A DNA stretch of 57,461 bases from Fibrobacterota bacterium (GCA_028287505.1 JAQBPN010000112.1:1-57461); one strand, 5' to 3'; shown: positions 40,851 to 49,046, numbered from the stretch's first letter. Made by a program: numbers and translations. The notes: generated by a model from the letters alone, not told the origin.

Positions 40851-42293
40851 ATGGATTCCACCGAACTCTTGTCCCGCTTCGCCTCCCAGACCATTCTGGT
40901 TCTGGGGGATGTTTTCCTGGATGAATTCCTGAGCGGGGATTGTTCGCGGCTTTCGCCGGAGGCGCCGGTTCCGGTGCTGAAGGTGGACGATCTGAAAACC
41001 CGGCGGGTTTTGGGCGGGGCCGCCAATACCGCGGCCAATGTCGCGTCCCTGGGGGCGAAAGCGGTTTTGATCGGGATCGACGGGGACGATTGGCATGGGA
41101 CCCTTTTCCGGGACCTGGTGGAAAAAAACGGGATCCTGTACGCGCCCATCCGGGATGGCCGGCCCACGATGCGGAAGACGCGCTTGGTGGGTCAGGGGCA
41201 GCAATTGCTCCGTCTCGACTATGAGGAAACGCCCACGGTAAGCGACTCGAAGGCGGAGGAAATCCTGGCCATGTTCCGAAAGCACCTGCCGGCATGCGGC
41301 ATCGTGGTCCTTTCGGACTATGCCAAGGGGTTGTTCACGGAAGCCATGACGCAGACCATCATCAAGGAATCGCATGCGGCCGGCAAGGAAGTGCTGGTCG
41401 ATCCGCGGCCCCAGCATGCGTCCTATTACACGGGCTGCGATTACGTGACCCCCAACTGGAAAGAGTCCCAAGGCCTGCTGGGCCAGACCGAAAGCGATCC
41501 CACCGAATCTTTGATCCTGGAAAACGGCGCGGCCTTGCGCGATGCCCTGCATACCCATGTGATCCTGACCCTGGGCGCGCGCGGCATCACCTTCTTCGAT
41601 CGCGACGCAAGAACCCATTTCAATCTGCCGACCCAGGCGCGGGAAGTCTACGATGTGAGCGGCGCCGGCGACACGGTGGTGGCCACCTTCGCCCTGGCGC
41701 GCGCCGCCGGCGGGGGCCTGGAAGACTCCGTGCGCTTGGCCAACAAGGCGGCCGGCGTGGTGGTGGGAAAGTTCGGCACGGCCACGGTCACGCGCGAGGA
41801 ATTGCTCGATGCGGAACCGGGGGAAGCCCGCATGCTTTCCCGTTCCCAACTCGCCCCTTTGGCCCAATCCCTGAAAGCCCAGGGCAAACGCATCGTCACC
41901 CTGAACGGTTCCTTCGACCTGCTGCACGCCGGACACGTCCACATCCTGGATGAGGCCCGCGCCCAAGGCGATGTCCTAATCGTGGGGCTCAACAGCGACG
42001 CTTCCGTGCGCGCCTATAAGGGCGCCCATCGCCCCATCATCCCGGAAGCCCAACGCGCCACCATGCTTTTGGCCATGCGCGCCGTTGACTTCGTGCATAT
42101 ATTCGATGAAACCGAACCCATGCCGTTCCTCGCCGAAATCAAACCGCAAGTGCACGTGAACGGATCCGAGTACGGACCCGATTGCATCGAAGCGCCTTTA
42201 GTCCAGGCCAACGGTGGCCGCATCCACATCATCGAAAAGATCCCGGGCCTTTCCACTTCGGAAATCCTGTCCCGCGTTCGTTCACTGGAATGA
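40851..42293 (+). CDS. hldE: Bifunctional heptose kinase/adenylyltransferase HldE
   Basis: 480 residues from the ATG at 40851. An N-terminal PfkB-type kinase domain (ILVLGDVFLDEFLSGDCSRLSPEAPVPVL, GGAANTAANVASLGA, catalytic DVSGAGDTVVATFALA) is joined to a C-terminal nucleotidyltransferase (TLNGSFDLLHAGHVHILDEARAQGDVLIVGLNSDASV). It makes ADP-heptose precursors for lipopolysaccharide core, so the cell is probably diderm with LPS. The stop overlaps the next gene by ATGA. Start could also be 40815 (MDCVSV), but the PfkB homology does not need it. Confidence 0.95.
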   Translation: MDSTELLSRFASQTILVLGDVFLDEFLSGDCSRLSPEAPVPVLKVDDLKTRRVLGGAANTAANVASLGAKAVLIGIDGDDWHGTLFRDLVEKNGILYAPIRDGRPTMRKTRLVGQGQQLLRLDYEETPTVSDSKAEEILAMFRKHLPACGIVVLSDYAKGLFTEAMTQTIIKESHAAGKEVLVDPRPQHASYYTGCDYVTPNWKESQGLLGQTESDPTESLILENGAALRDALHTHVILTLGARGITFFDRDARTHFNLPTQAREVYDVSGAGDTVVATFALARAAGGGLEDSVRLANKAAGVVVGKFGTATVTREELLDAEPGEARMLSRSQLAPLAQSLKAQGKRIVTLNGSFDLLHAGHVHILDEARAQGDVLIVGLNSDASVRAYKGAHRPIIPEAQRATMLLAMRAVDFVHIFDETEPMPFLAEIKPQVHVNGSEYGPDCIEAPLVQANGGRIHIIEKIPGLSTSEILSRVRSLE

Positions 42294-42733
42294 CCCCACC
42301 CAAGGCATCGGGCCCAGCCCGATCCAAAACCCTGATCACCGCCTTCTACCGCGGCGATTCCGACTCCCGCAGCAGTTCCCAGGTTACCGAGGAGGAGGGG
42401 AAATTCGTCGTTCTCACCAAAGGCAAAGGCATCCATCTGGTGCTGTCCCCGGTAACGCTTACGCCCTATCATGCCAACATCGTCTATCAATACCTCCAAG
42501 TGGAAGGGCGCGGCGACGTGGAGGCGGTGAGCAGCAGCGGGTGCCACATCCTGTCCAAGGAGTGGAAGGTGCACGGAGGCGGATACTACACGGTGCAACA
42601 TTGGCTGCACAACCTCATCCTGCACGGGAAGTCGACCGCGTTCGGGAAATATGACAAAAGCCTGCTGGCCCGATTCATGGAGGAAATTCCGGAGAGGCTG
42701 GACCTGGCTGCCTATACCCTGGAGTTCAAGTGA
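42290..42733 (+). CDS. Hypothetical protein downstream of hldE
   Basis: 147 residues, start fixed by the ATGA overlap with hldE. No signal peptide or membrane segment. Segment KGKGIHLVLSPVTLTPYHANIVYQYLQ and a central GGGYYTVQHWLHNLILHGKST stand out, but I recognise no family. Translational coupling to hldE and to the papain-like gene after it (TGATG overlap) suggests an envelope-related role; that is inference from position only. Confidence 0.72.
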   Translation: MTPPKASGPARSKTLITAFYRGDSDSRSSSQVTEEEGKFVVLTKGKGIHLVLSPVTLTPYHANIVYQYLQVEGRGDVEAVSSSGCHILSKEWKVHGGGYYTVQHWLHNLILHGKSTAFGKYDKSLLARFMEEIPERLDLAAYTLEFK

Positions 42734-43377
42734 TGCGCGCCGACCATCAGCGTCTTTTCATGGCTGCCGCGCTCTGCGCCCTGCTTTCCGCCGCTCCGGG
42801 CCGCGCGGCCGGGAAGGATTTCGATCCGGGGATTTTGAAAAACGGAGACATCATTTTCCAGACCTCCCGTTCCGGCCAAAGCCAGGCCATCCAAGCGGCC
42901 ACCCATTCCCCATACAGCCATTGCGGGTTGATCTTTATCCATTCGGGATCGATCTACGTCTTCGAGGCCAGCACCAAGGTCAAACGCTCGCCCTTCAAGA
43001 GGTTCGTCGGCAAAGGGGAAGGAAAAAAGTTCGTCATCAAAAGATCGCGGAACGCGGACAGCCTGCTGACTCCGGAAAACCTGGGGAAGCTGGCGGAGGC
43101 GGGGAAAAAATTCAACGGCCTCCCCTACGATTCATACTTCGGCTGGAGCGATGAAAAAATCTATTGCTCGGAGCTCATCTACAAGATCTACCGCAACGCC
43201 CTGGGAATCGAAATCGGCAAGACCGCCAAGCTGCGCGACTTCGACCTCACCGAACCCCACGTCACCGCCAAGCTGCGGGAGCGCTACGGCCAAAACATCC
43301 CCCTGGACGAAACCGTCATCTCCCCCGCCGCCCAATTCACAGACTCCAATCTGGTAGAAGTCTTCAACAACTATTGA
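42733..43377 (+). CDS. YiiX/YebB-like permuted papain-fold hydrolase
   Basis: 214 residues from the ATG at 42733, overlapping the preceding stop by one base. Signal peptide (MAAALCALLSAAPGRAAG). The motif GDIIFQTSRSGQSQAIQAATHSPYSHCGLIF is the His-containing part, and IYCSELIYKIY the Cys-containing part, of the YiiX-type NlpC/P60 group. Related enzymes hydrolyse amide or thioester bonds on lipids or murein; the target here is unknown. It ends a three-gene operon with hldE. Confidence 0.85.
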   Translation: MRADHQRLFMAAALCALLSAAPGRAAGKDFDPGILKNGDIIFQTSRSGQSQAIQAATHSPYSHCGLIFIHSGSIYVFEASTKVKRSPFKRFVGKGEGKKFVIKRSRNADSLLTPENLGKLAEAGKKFNGLPYDSYFGWSDEKIYCSELIYKIYRNALGIEIGKTAKLRDFDLTEPHVTAKLRERYGQNIPLDETVISPAAQFTDSNLVEVFNNY

Positions 43378-43735
43378 TCTTTCTCCCCTCTTCTATTCCC
43401 CGAAGGTACCCCTAGCTCCAACCCCGTATTCTCTTCCTCTTCGTATTGTCTCCTATCCTTGTCTTCGAATTAGCCCGTCGCATTGGTTTTAGTTTCGCCC
43501 CGCCGGTCGTTGGGGTGGCTGGGGTGCGGGGGGCCGTATCAGGCGAGCCAAGCAAACGAGCCGACCCGAAGGCCCGGGGACGCGGCTGCGCGACCGCAGG
43601 AGTCGCGGCGTCCATCTGCGGCCCAGGGCCATCGACTTCAACTACTGAAAGGGTCGACTCAGAAACCCCACCGCCTGGAGCCCCGGGACCAAAGCGAGCC
43701 TGCTCCTAGGCCCCCCGCACCCCAGCCACTCTACG
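43378..43735. other. Structured element between convergent genes
   Basis: Perfect 21-bp inverted ends: GTGGCTGGGG+TGCGGGGGGCC at 43517-43537 and its complement at 43709-43729. Inside, CAGGC pairs with GCCTG, CCCGGGG pairs with CCCCGGG, GGACGC pairs with GCGTCC around a CTGCG/CGCAG tip, and TCGAC pairs with GTCGA. The nested stems predict a compact 213-base RNA or cruciform. It lies between the hydrolase gene (rightward) and mnmE (leftward), so a two-way terminator, a non-coding RNA or a MITE are all possible. I do not recognise a known RNA family. The first 140 bases hold nothing clear. Confidence 0.6.
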
Positions 43736-45130
43736 TCACTTCCCGATGCAGAATCCCGAAAAAATCTTCCCCAGAATCTCATCGGTGGAAATCTCCCCCA
43801 ACAATTCCTGAAGATGCCCCGCCGCCTCGCGGATTTCAAAGGCCAGGATCTCGATCGCCGGCTTGCCCCGCATCCCCTGCAATGCGGCGTCCACGCGCTC
43901 CCGGGCCGCCTCCACCGCCCGGAACTGCCGTTCCGTGGTCAGCACAATGTCTTCTCCCACGCCGCGGTCCTGAAAAACCAGGGCGTCCAACCTTTCCCGG
44001 AACGTCTGCAATCCCGCCCGGGTCCGGTTTGAAACCGCGACGAAACCGTCCGCGGATGCGAAGCCGGGCAAATCGGATTTGGTCAGCAGCTTCAGGGCGA
44101 ACTCCCCTTCCAGGGTTGCGCCCGGCGCGGCCGTCCCGTCCTGGACCCAGACCCGCACGTCCGCCTGTTCCCATTGCCGGCGCGTCCGCTCCATCGCCAA
44201 TTCATCCAGGCCGTCCACGGGCCGGCCCAGACCGGCGGTATCCACCAGCTGCACCAGCCCCCTGGGTAACCTTAATGTTACCTCCACGTAGTCCCGGGTG
44301 GTCCCGGGGATATCGGAAACCAGCAGGCGATCCTCTTCCACCAGGGCGTTGATGAGGCTGGACTTGCCCGCATTGGGGGCGCCCAGGATCACCACCCGCG
44401 GGGACCGGGCCAGGTTGCGCCCCTTTTCAAAGCCGGCGGCGAGCTTGATCAGCGCGGCCCGCACGCCTTCCAGGCGCGGCGCCCAGGACGCATAATCGGG
44501 ATCGGCCTCCTCTTCCGAGAAGTCCACGTCCAACTCCAGGCGGACCGACAAATCCACCAGGGAGTCCCGGAGTTCTTTGAGGGGAATGCTCAAGCCGCCC
44601 GCCGCGATGCGCTGGGCGTTGCGCAGGGCTTCCACGGTCTGGGCGTGGATGAGCTGGCCCACGGCCTCGGCCTGGAGCAGATCGATTTTCCCGCCTTCGA
44701 AAGCGCGCCGCGTGAACTCGCCGGGACCGGCCAGGCGCACGCCCGGAAAATCGAGGAGGGTCTTGAGCAGGCGGTCCACCAGCAGCATGTTGCCGTGGGG
44801 ATAGAGTTCCAGCACGTCTTCGCCGGTGGAGCTGGCGGGACCCTGGAAGAAAACGAAGTTCAAACGGTCGAGGATTTCACCGGAAGCGGCCTCCGGCCGT
44901 CCGGCCGGGGGGCGGGTCCGGAAGGCGCCGTAATAGACATGCCGGAGCTCAAGCGCGGCGCGGCCCAGGTGGGTCTGGGCTACGGAACGGCAGGCCGGGC
45001 CGGACAGGCGGAGAATCGCCAGGCCCGATGTGCCCGGGGGCGTGGAAAGCGCAACGATAGTATCGCCATAGTTAGGCTCCTCGCTCTGGAGTTTACTTGC
45101 GTAAACTCCACGCTCGTCGCGTTGCATCAT
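43736..45130 (-). CDS. mnmE: tRNA modification GTPase MnmE, N-terminus partly repeat-derived
   Basis: 464 residues. Partners with MnmG to place 5-carboxymethylaminomethyl groups on U34 of certain tRNAs. N-terminal DTIVALSTPPGTSGLAILRLSG, G-domain loops GAPNAGKSSLINAL (Walker A), DIPGTTRDYVE (switch), DTAGLG and TKSD, and C-terminal FCIGK, all canonical. The only in-frame ATG codons (45130, 45127) lie before a copy of the hairpin repeat, so about 18 residues (QRDERGVYASKLQSEEPN) are encoded by the repeat. Either this extension is real or an unrecognised start is used. Confidence 0.93.
   Translation of the reverse strand: MMQRDERGVYASKLQSEEPNYGDTIVALSTPPGTSGLAILRLSGPACRSVAQTHLGRAALELRHVYYGAFRTRPPAGRPEAASGEILDRLNFVFFQGPASSTGEDVLELYPHGNMLLVDRLLKTLLDFPGVRLAGPGEFTRRAFEGGKIDLLQAEAVGQLIHAQTVEALRNAQRIAAGGLSIPLKELRDSLVDLSVRLELDVDFSEEEADPDYASWAPRLEGVRAALIKLAAGFEKGRNLARSPRVVILGAPNAGKSSLINALVEEDRLLVSDIPGTTRDYVEVTLRLPRGLVQLVDTAGLGRPVDGLDELAMERTRRQWEQADVRVWVQDGTAAPGATLEGEFALKLLTKSDLPGFASADGFVAVSNRTRAGLQTFRERLDALVFQDRGVGEDIVLTTERQFRAVEAARERVDAALQGMRGKPAIEILAFEIREAAGHLQELLGEISTDEILGKIFSGFCIGK
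45075..45120 (+). repeat. Dispersed hairpin repeat, copy 6, inside the start of mnmE
   Basis: GGCTCCTCGCTC, stem TGGAGTTTAC / GTAAACTCCA with loop TTGC, and CGCTCGTCGC. It is read in reverse by the mnmE frame. Copy 7 lies 16 bases further right with near-identical flanks, so the two form a recent tandem duplication. Confidence 0.85.
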
Positions 45131-45136
45131 TTTCCA

Positions 45137-45183
45137 GGCTTCTCGCTCTGGGGTTTACTTGCGTAAACTCCACGCTCGTCGCG
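45137..45183 (+). repeat. Dispersed hairpin repeat, copy 7
   Basis: GGCTTCTCGCTC, stem TGGGGTTTAC / GTAAACTCCA (a G-T wobble replaces G-C), loop TTGC, flank CGCTCGTCGCG. It lies in the gap between the yidC stop and the mnmE start. A partial unit (CCATCATTTTCCAGGCTCG) continues to about 45205. Confidence 0.85.
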
Positions 45184-45218
45184 TTCCATCATTTTCCAGG
45201 CTCGCCGCGTCCAAATCT

Positions 45219-47030
45219 TCAGGTCTTCGCCGGCTTGCGGGGCGGCGGGATCTTCTTGCCGGACTGATCTCCGGAAGCGACCGCCGGCTTCAGCCGATTG
45301 GTGTAGAAATGGGTCTGGCCGATGGTGAACAGATTGGACACCGTCCAATAGAGCACCAGTCCCGACGGGAAGGAGCAGGAGAAGATGAACATCATCACCG
45401 GCATCATCCAGACCATGAACTTCTGATTGGGATCCTTGATGGTCGCCTTCATCTGGAAGAACATCGTCGCCGCCATGAAGAAGGGCAGGATGGTGACGCC
45501 CAGGGGGAAGACGTAGGGGATCTTCAATCCTTCGTAGACCACGTCCGGCAGGGCCAGATCCTTGACCCAGAAAAGGAAGGGCGCGCCTTTCAATTCCACC
45601 GAGCGGCCGAGCACGTTGAACAGGGAGATGAAGATGGGCATCTGCAGGACCACGGGGAAGCAACCCATCACGCCGGACAGGGGGTTCACGCCTTCCTTCT
45701 TGTAGTACTCCATGATTTCCATGTTGGCCTTCTGGGGCTGGCCCTTGTGCTTTTCACGGATCTTGGCGATGGCGGGCATGTGCTGTTGCATCTTGACGCC
45801 CTGCTTGGTCTGGGCGATGGTGAGAGGGAAGGTGATGGTGCGGACCAACAAGGTCAGCAGGATGATGGCCACGCCGTAGTTGTGGACGAACCCGTAGAAG
45901 AACTTCAGGAGATGCAGAACCATCCCGCACAATGCCACGTACCAGACATCGGCGCGGAAAAAGGACTCCCAACCGGAGAAGATGATCTTCTCGTAGTTCT
46001 GATGGTAGGTCAGCAGTTGGTCATAGGAAAGGGGCAGGACCAGGAAGTCGAAATCCAGCGTCTTCTCGTCCACGTTGTTCCCGACGATCCGCATCTCGTA
46101 TTCATGGGGATAGCTCTTCTCCTCGCCCTCGGGAATCTTGCCGATCGCCACCACCTTGTTCGTGGTCTCGCGGTTGAAATTCACAACGGCGGCCACGTAG
46201 CGGCGGCGTAGGCCGGCCCATTTGAGCACGCCGCTTTCCTCGTTGAAAGTCTTGCTTCCCACGAAAGCGGTCCGTTCCACGTTCACGCCGTCGTCGAGCA
46301 CCACTTCGCTGAAAAACGTGTTCATGAGGCCAACGCCCTTGCCGTGGGCGATCTTCTCGGTTTCCGACAGGCCCGAGAGCCAGTTTATGGAGTAGGTGGT
46401 GATGGGCGCCGAGGCTTCCAGGTGTTGGCCGATCTTGGTGCTGTCCGGGAAGAAGGTGAAGGTGCGGACCAGGGTCTTTTTGCCGTCCGGGGTGGCGCCC
46501 TTGAAGGTGACGGTGGCCGTCTCGGAACCCTTGACGGCGACGCTGTCCTGTCCGTCCACCTGCCACAGTACCTTGGAAAGATCCTGGTTGTCGATGGAAA
46601 GGGAAAGGGCCCCTCCGTCCTCGGGGATGATGACCGGATTGTAGGGCTTGTGTCCGGCGAGGTCCTTGAGATAGACCGTCGCAATCTTGGCGCCCTGGTT
46701 GTCCAACCTCACCACGAATTTGTTGGTTTCCACGGTGATGATCCGGTGGCTGACCGAGGGAATGGAATCGACCTTGGCTCCGGCTTTCGCGCCGGGGGCG
46801 GAAGGCGCCTCCCCGAGGGTGGCCGGGGAGCGGTTGGCGGCCGCGGCGATGGCGGCGGAATCGGAAGCGGTGACAGGCGCCGGCATTTTGGCGGCGTTCT
46901 CGACCGAATCCTTTTTCTGCTGTTCGACCTTCTTATTGTGTTCGGTGGTGGCCTGCTTTTGCTTGTAGTTGGTCCAGACAAACATCAGTCCCAGCAGCAG
47001 GACCCAAGCCATAAGGCTATTTCTATTCAA
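45219..47030 (-). CDS. yidC: Membrane protein insertase YidC
   Basis: 603 residues from a TTG start at 47030, supported by AGGAGA 7 bases upstream and by overlap with the yidD stop (TTGA). N-terminal membrane helix (NSLMAWVLLLGLMFVW), a large periplasmic beta-sandwich (about 80-330), then five core helices with FYGFVHNYGVAIILLTLLVRTITFPL, the conserved positive residue in this helix, VNPLSGVMGCFPVVLQMPIFISLFNVLG and FKFMVWMMPVMMFIFSCSFPSGLVLYW-type segments. It inserts proteins into the inner membrane with or without Sec. Long periplasmic domain typical of diderms. Confidence 0.96.
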   Translation of the reverse strand: MNRNSLMAWVLLLGLMFVWTNYKQKQATTEHNKKVEQQKKDSVENAAKMPAPVTASDSAAIAAAANRSPATLGEAPSAPGAKAGAKVDSIPSVSHRIITVETNKFVVRLDNQGAKIATVYLKDLAGHKPYNPVIIPEDGGALSLSIDNQDLSKVLWQVDGQDSVAVKGSETATVTFKGATPDGKKTLVRTFTFFPDSTKIGQHLEASAPITTYSINWLSGLSETEKIAHGKGVGLMNTFFSEVVLDDGVNVERTAFVGSKTFNEESGVLKWAGLRRRYVAAVVNFNRETTNKVVAIGKIPEGEEKSYPHEYEMRIVGNNVDEKTLDFDFLVLPLSYDQLLTYHQNYEKIIFSGWESFFRADVWYVALCGMVLHLLKFFYGFVHNYGVAIILLTLLVRTITFPLTIAQTKQGVKMQQHMPAIAKIREKHKGQPQKANMEIMEYYKKEGVNPLSGVMGCFPVVLQMPIFISLFNVLGRSVELKGAPFLFWVKDLALPDVVYEGLKIPYVFPLGVTILPFFMAATMFFQMKATIKDPNQKFMVWMMPVMMFIFSCSFPSGLVLYWTVSNLFTIGQTHFYTNRLKPAVASGDQSGKKIPPPRKPAKT

Positions 47031-47326
47031 GGGAATCTCCTAAGTGTGGAAAGGCGCAAAAGTGGTACTCGGGCGAAAGGCGGGAGCCGATCCCGTTTCG
47101 CCGGGGCGGGTGGAACAGGGTCCCAGCCTCCCTTGCAAAATGGCTGACAGCGCGCGATACGGAATGCGGCGAGCAGAATGCCCTTGGCGACGCCGCGCGT
47201 CTCGATGGCTTCCACCGCATAGTGGGAGCAGGAAGGTTCAAAGCGGCAACAGCCCATATAGAAGGAGCCGTGCAAGGCCTGGTACATGCGGATGATGAAG
47301 ATAGCGATCTTTTTCACGACGAACAT
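47027..47326 (-). CDS. yidD: YidD membrane-insertion efficiency factor
   Basis: 99 residues. IRMYQALHGSFYMGCCRFEPSCSHYAVEAIETRGVAKGILLAAFRIARCQPFCKGGWDPVP is the complete family signature, with paired cysteines. The C-terminal 25 residues are a basic, non-conserved extension. ATG at 47326 lies one base past the rnpA stop; its own stop overlaps the TTG start of yidC, so rnpA-yidD-yidC are coupled. Confidence 0.95.
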   Translation of the reverse strand: MFVVKKIAIFIIRMYQALHGSFYMGCCRFEPSCSHYAVEAIETRGVAKGILLAAFRIARCQPFCKGGWDPVPPAPAKRDRLPPFARVPLLRLSTLRRFP

Positions 47327-47327
47327 G

Positions 47328-47702
47328 TCAGGCCTGTTTCTCCATGGCCTGATTTCCGATCCCCGGTCCGCCCACGGTAGCGAGCATCTTGTCGGCCTGG
47401 GCCTTCAGCTCCCCGCGGGTGGCTTGGGAAGCATGGTTGGGAACGTCGAAAATGATCCACATGCCTTCCGGGAAGCGGGGCAGGGCGGCCACGAAGCATT
47501 GGCGCAAGGTGCGGCGGATGGAGTTTCGCATGGGAGCGTTGCCGACTTTTTTCCGGATGATGAAACCGAGGCGGGAGCATTCCTGATCCACATGGAAATA
47601 GCGGACCGTCAGCGGGGTGCTTCTCAGCACCCTCCCGCCCTCGAAGACCTTTTTATACATATACGGCTTGTTGAGCCGGCGTCTATTGAGCGGGAATTTC
47701 AT
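47328..47702 (-). CDS. rnpA: Ribonuclease P protein component
   Basis: 124 residues from the ATG at 47702 (MKFPLNRRRLNKPYMYKKVFEGG); an in-frame upstream ATG at 47744 is possible but adds only a Pro/Thr-rich stretch. RNase P protein assists the catalytic RNA in 5' maturation of tRNA. The family signature SRLGFIIRKKVGNAPMRNSIRRTLRQCF matches the conserved RNR region. Standard neighbour of rpmH upstream and yidD downstream. Confidence 0.94.
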   Translation of the reverse strand: MKFPLNRRRLNKPYMYKKVFEGGRVLRSTPLTVRYFHVDQECSRLGFIIRKKVGNAPMRNSIRRTLRQCFVAALPRFPEGMWIIFDVPNHASQATRGELKAQADKMLATVGGPGIGNQAMEKQA

Positions 47703-47783
47703 GGGCCGGGTCTGCCCCGGCCGCGGGGTCGAGCTTGCGTTCAAAGGCGAAACTCCCCCCGGTCAAAAGCAGAGTTTGAAAGC

Positions 47784-47945
47784 TCAGATGTCCTTGTAGG
47801 TCATGGTGTCGCTGACCGTAAGCTTGTGACGGCCCTTGGCGCGACGACGGGCCAGGACATTGCGACCATCTTTGGTAGCCATGCGGGTCCGGAAACCGTG
47901 CTTGTTGACTCTTTTCCGATTGCGAGGCTGAAACGTTCTTTTCAT
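47784..47945 (-). CDS. rpmH: Ribosomal protein bL34
   Basis: 53 residues, too short to stand out as an open frame. The minus strand from the ATG at 47945 reads [20 protein letters not shown], then [20 protein letters not shown] and [13 protein letters not shown]. This is the complete bL34 signature with a longer C-terminal tail. Upstream, CCCTTGAA and TTCAAGGG form an 18-bp palindrome at 47993-48010 that could be a regulatory site. Confidence 0.97.
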   Translation of the reverse strand: MKRTFQPRNRKRVNKHGFRTRMATKDGRNVLARRRAKGRHKLTVSDTMTYKDI

Positions 47946-48077
47946 GATGGAAAATCCATTTTGGATGTGAGGGGATCAATTTAGTTTTCATCCCCTTGAA
48001 AATTCAAGGGTTAGGCCAATTCAGTTGATGTTTTCCTAAGGATATTACTCAAAAGTCTAAAATAAGCCAAAAATATA
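47946..48077. other. AT-rich region between rpmH and the acyltransferase gene
   Basis: Strikingly AT-rich (about 48031-48110) against a GC-rich genome. In many bacteria dnaA and oriC sit exactly here. I find the palindrome CCCTTGAAAATTCAAGGG (47993-48010) but no TTATCCACA-like DnaA boxes, so origin function is not supported. It must contain the promoter of rpmH and probably that of the acyltransferase gene. Confidence 0.4.
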
Positions 48078-49046
48078 TTGTTAAAGAAATATCTATATAA
48101 ACTGTACATCGGGGGGTTAACCCTACCCTGGATTTTGAGCCTTATTATAATAAGCTGGAAACGGGACAAGCTTCGGATCAACACCGCGCTTTGTGGACTC
48201 CCCTATTCCTTCGCGTTTCGCATTCGCTTCTACCATGCCGCCGTGACCGATCTGTTGAAGTTTCTCCATGGGCGATATGGAGAGGCCATTGTTTCCCGAT
48301 CCCGGGATGCCGCCAAGCTGCAAGCACTGCGAACCGGGCCGTCACTTTATCTGACAGCCCACTTTCACAACTGGGAGCTGATGGGAGCCTGGATGACCCG
48401 GGAAGGCATCCCGCTTTTAAGCGGAGCCCAGCCAATGGCCAACCCTCTCAGTCAGGCACTGCTCCTTTGGTTTCGTAGGCGGCTTGGAATGAGGGTGGTA
48501 TTCAAGGCGGTCCCCCGTAATGCGGTTCGCCATCTGAAAGCAGGGAGTTGCTTCGCTCTGCTTTGGGATCAGCGCGCGGTAGGCTCCCCCATTTCCGCGC
48601 CTCTCTTTGGACATAACCTTCCCGTCGATCCCATCCCCCACTTCCTGGTCAGCCATGTGACCGTCCCGGTTTTCTTTGGGGCTCTGCTTCCCGGCGGGCA
48701 ACTTCGCTTAATCCAAATTGCCAATCCCAATCGCGCGAGCGATCCTTATCGGCATCTTGCCCGACGTTATCACCGGGTCCTGGAACTTTTGGTACGAGCC
48801 CATCCGAATCTTTGGTACGGGCTTGCCCACGGGCGCTTTCAGAATCATGTCGAGTCTAAGGGGCCAACTCATGTTTCACGTGAAACATCGGTGCCATCAG
48901 GGGTTATGGTTTCACGTGAAACCAAAGAGAGAAGAGTGGTCGGACTGAGTGAGGCGAAGGATGAAGCGGAGGAGGACGTGGCTAGATCCCGTCGGGCGTC
49001 GGGCGTCGGGCGTCGGGCGAAAAATCCGAAAGAGTCTACGACCTAG
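48078..49046 (+). CDS. LpxL/HtrB-like acyltransferase with repeat- and parS-encoded C-terminal tail
   Basis: 322 residues from a TTG with no clear Shine-Dalgarno; the start is uncertain. Contains the HxxxxE catalytic motif HFHNWE in SLYLTAHFHNWELMGAWM, plus GMRVVFKAVPRNAVRHLKAGSCFALLWDQR, as in lipid A lauroyl/myristoyl transferases. The N-terminal membrane helix (LPWILSLIIIS) fits. The domain ends near residue 262. The remaining 60 residues are encoded by two parS sites (HVSRETS, MVSRETKE) and a GTCGGGC repeat (RRASGVGRRAKN), so the tail is a by-product of DNA signals and probably not functional. Confidence 0.8.
   Translation: MLKKYLYKLYIGGLTLPWILSLIIISWKRDKLRINTALCGLPYSFAFRIRFYHAAVTDLLKFLHGRYGEAIVSRSRDAAKLQALRTGPSLYLTAHFHNWELMGAWMTREGIPLLSGAQPMANPLSQALLLWFRRRLGMRVVFKAVPRNAVRHLKAGSCFALLWDQRAVGSPISAPLFGHNLPVDPIPHFLVSHVTVPVFFGALLPGGQLRLIQIANPNRASDPYRHLARRYHRVLELLVRAHPNLWYGLAHGRFQNHVESKGPTHVSRETSVPSGVMVSRETKERRVVGLSEAKDEAEEDVARSRRASGVGRRAKNPKESTT
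48872..48887. promoter_or_regulatory. parS site 1 (ParB binding)
   Basis: TGTTTCACGTGAAACA, a perfect 16-bp palindrome identical to the canonical chromosomal parS. ParB, encoded 1.8 kb downstream, should nucleate here. It lies inside the 3' part of the acyltransferase frame. Confidence 0.95.
48908..48923. promoter_or_regulatory. parS site 2 (ParB binding)
   Basis: GGTTTCACGTGAAACC, the parS core with the outer bases changed symmetrically. It lies 20 bases from site 1. Two sites this close to parAB imply an origin-proximal segregation centre. Confidence 0.9.

Noticed and set aside
43446-43709. Short open frames within the 43.4-43.7 kb region
   Set aside because: They overlap the structured inverted-repeat element, change frame across it and have no recognisable product.
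47946-48150. Replication origin (oriC)
   Set aside because: AT-rich and near rpmH and parS, but no DnaA-box cluster could be read and dnaA is not adjacent; kept only as a lead.
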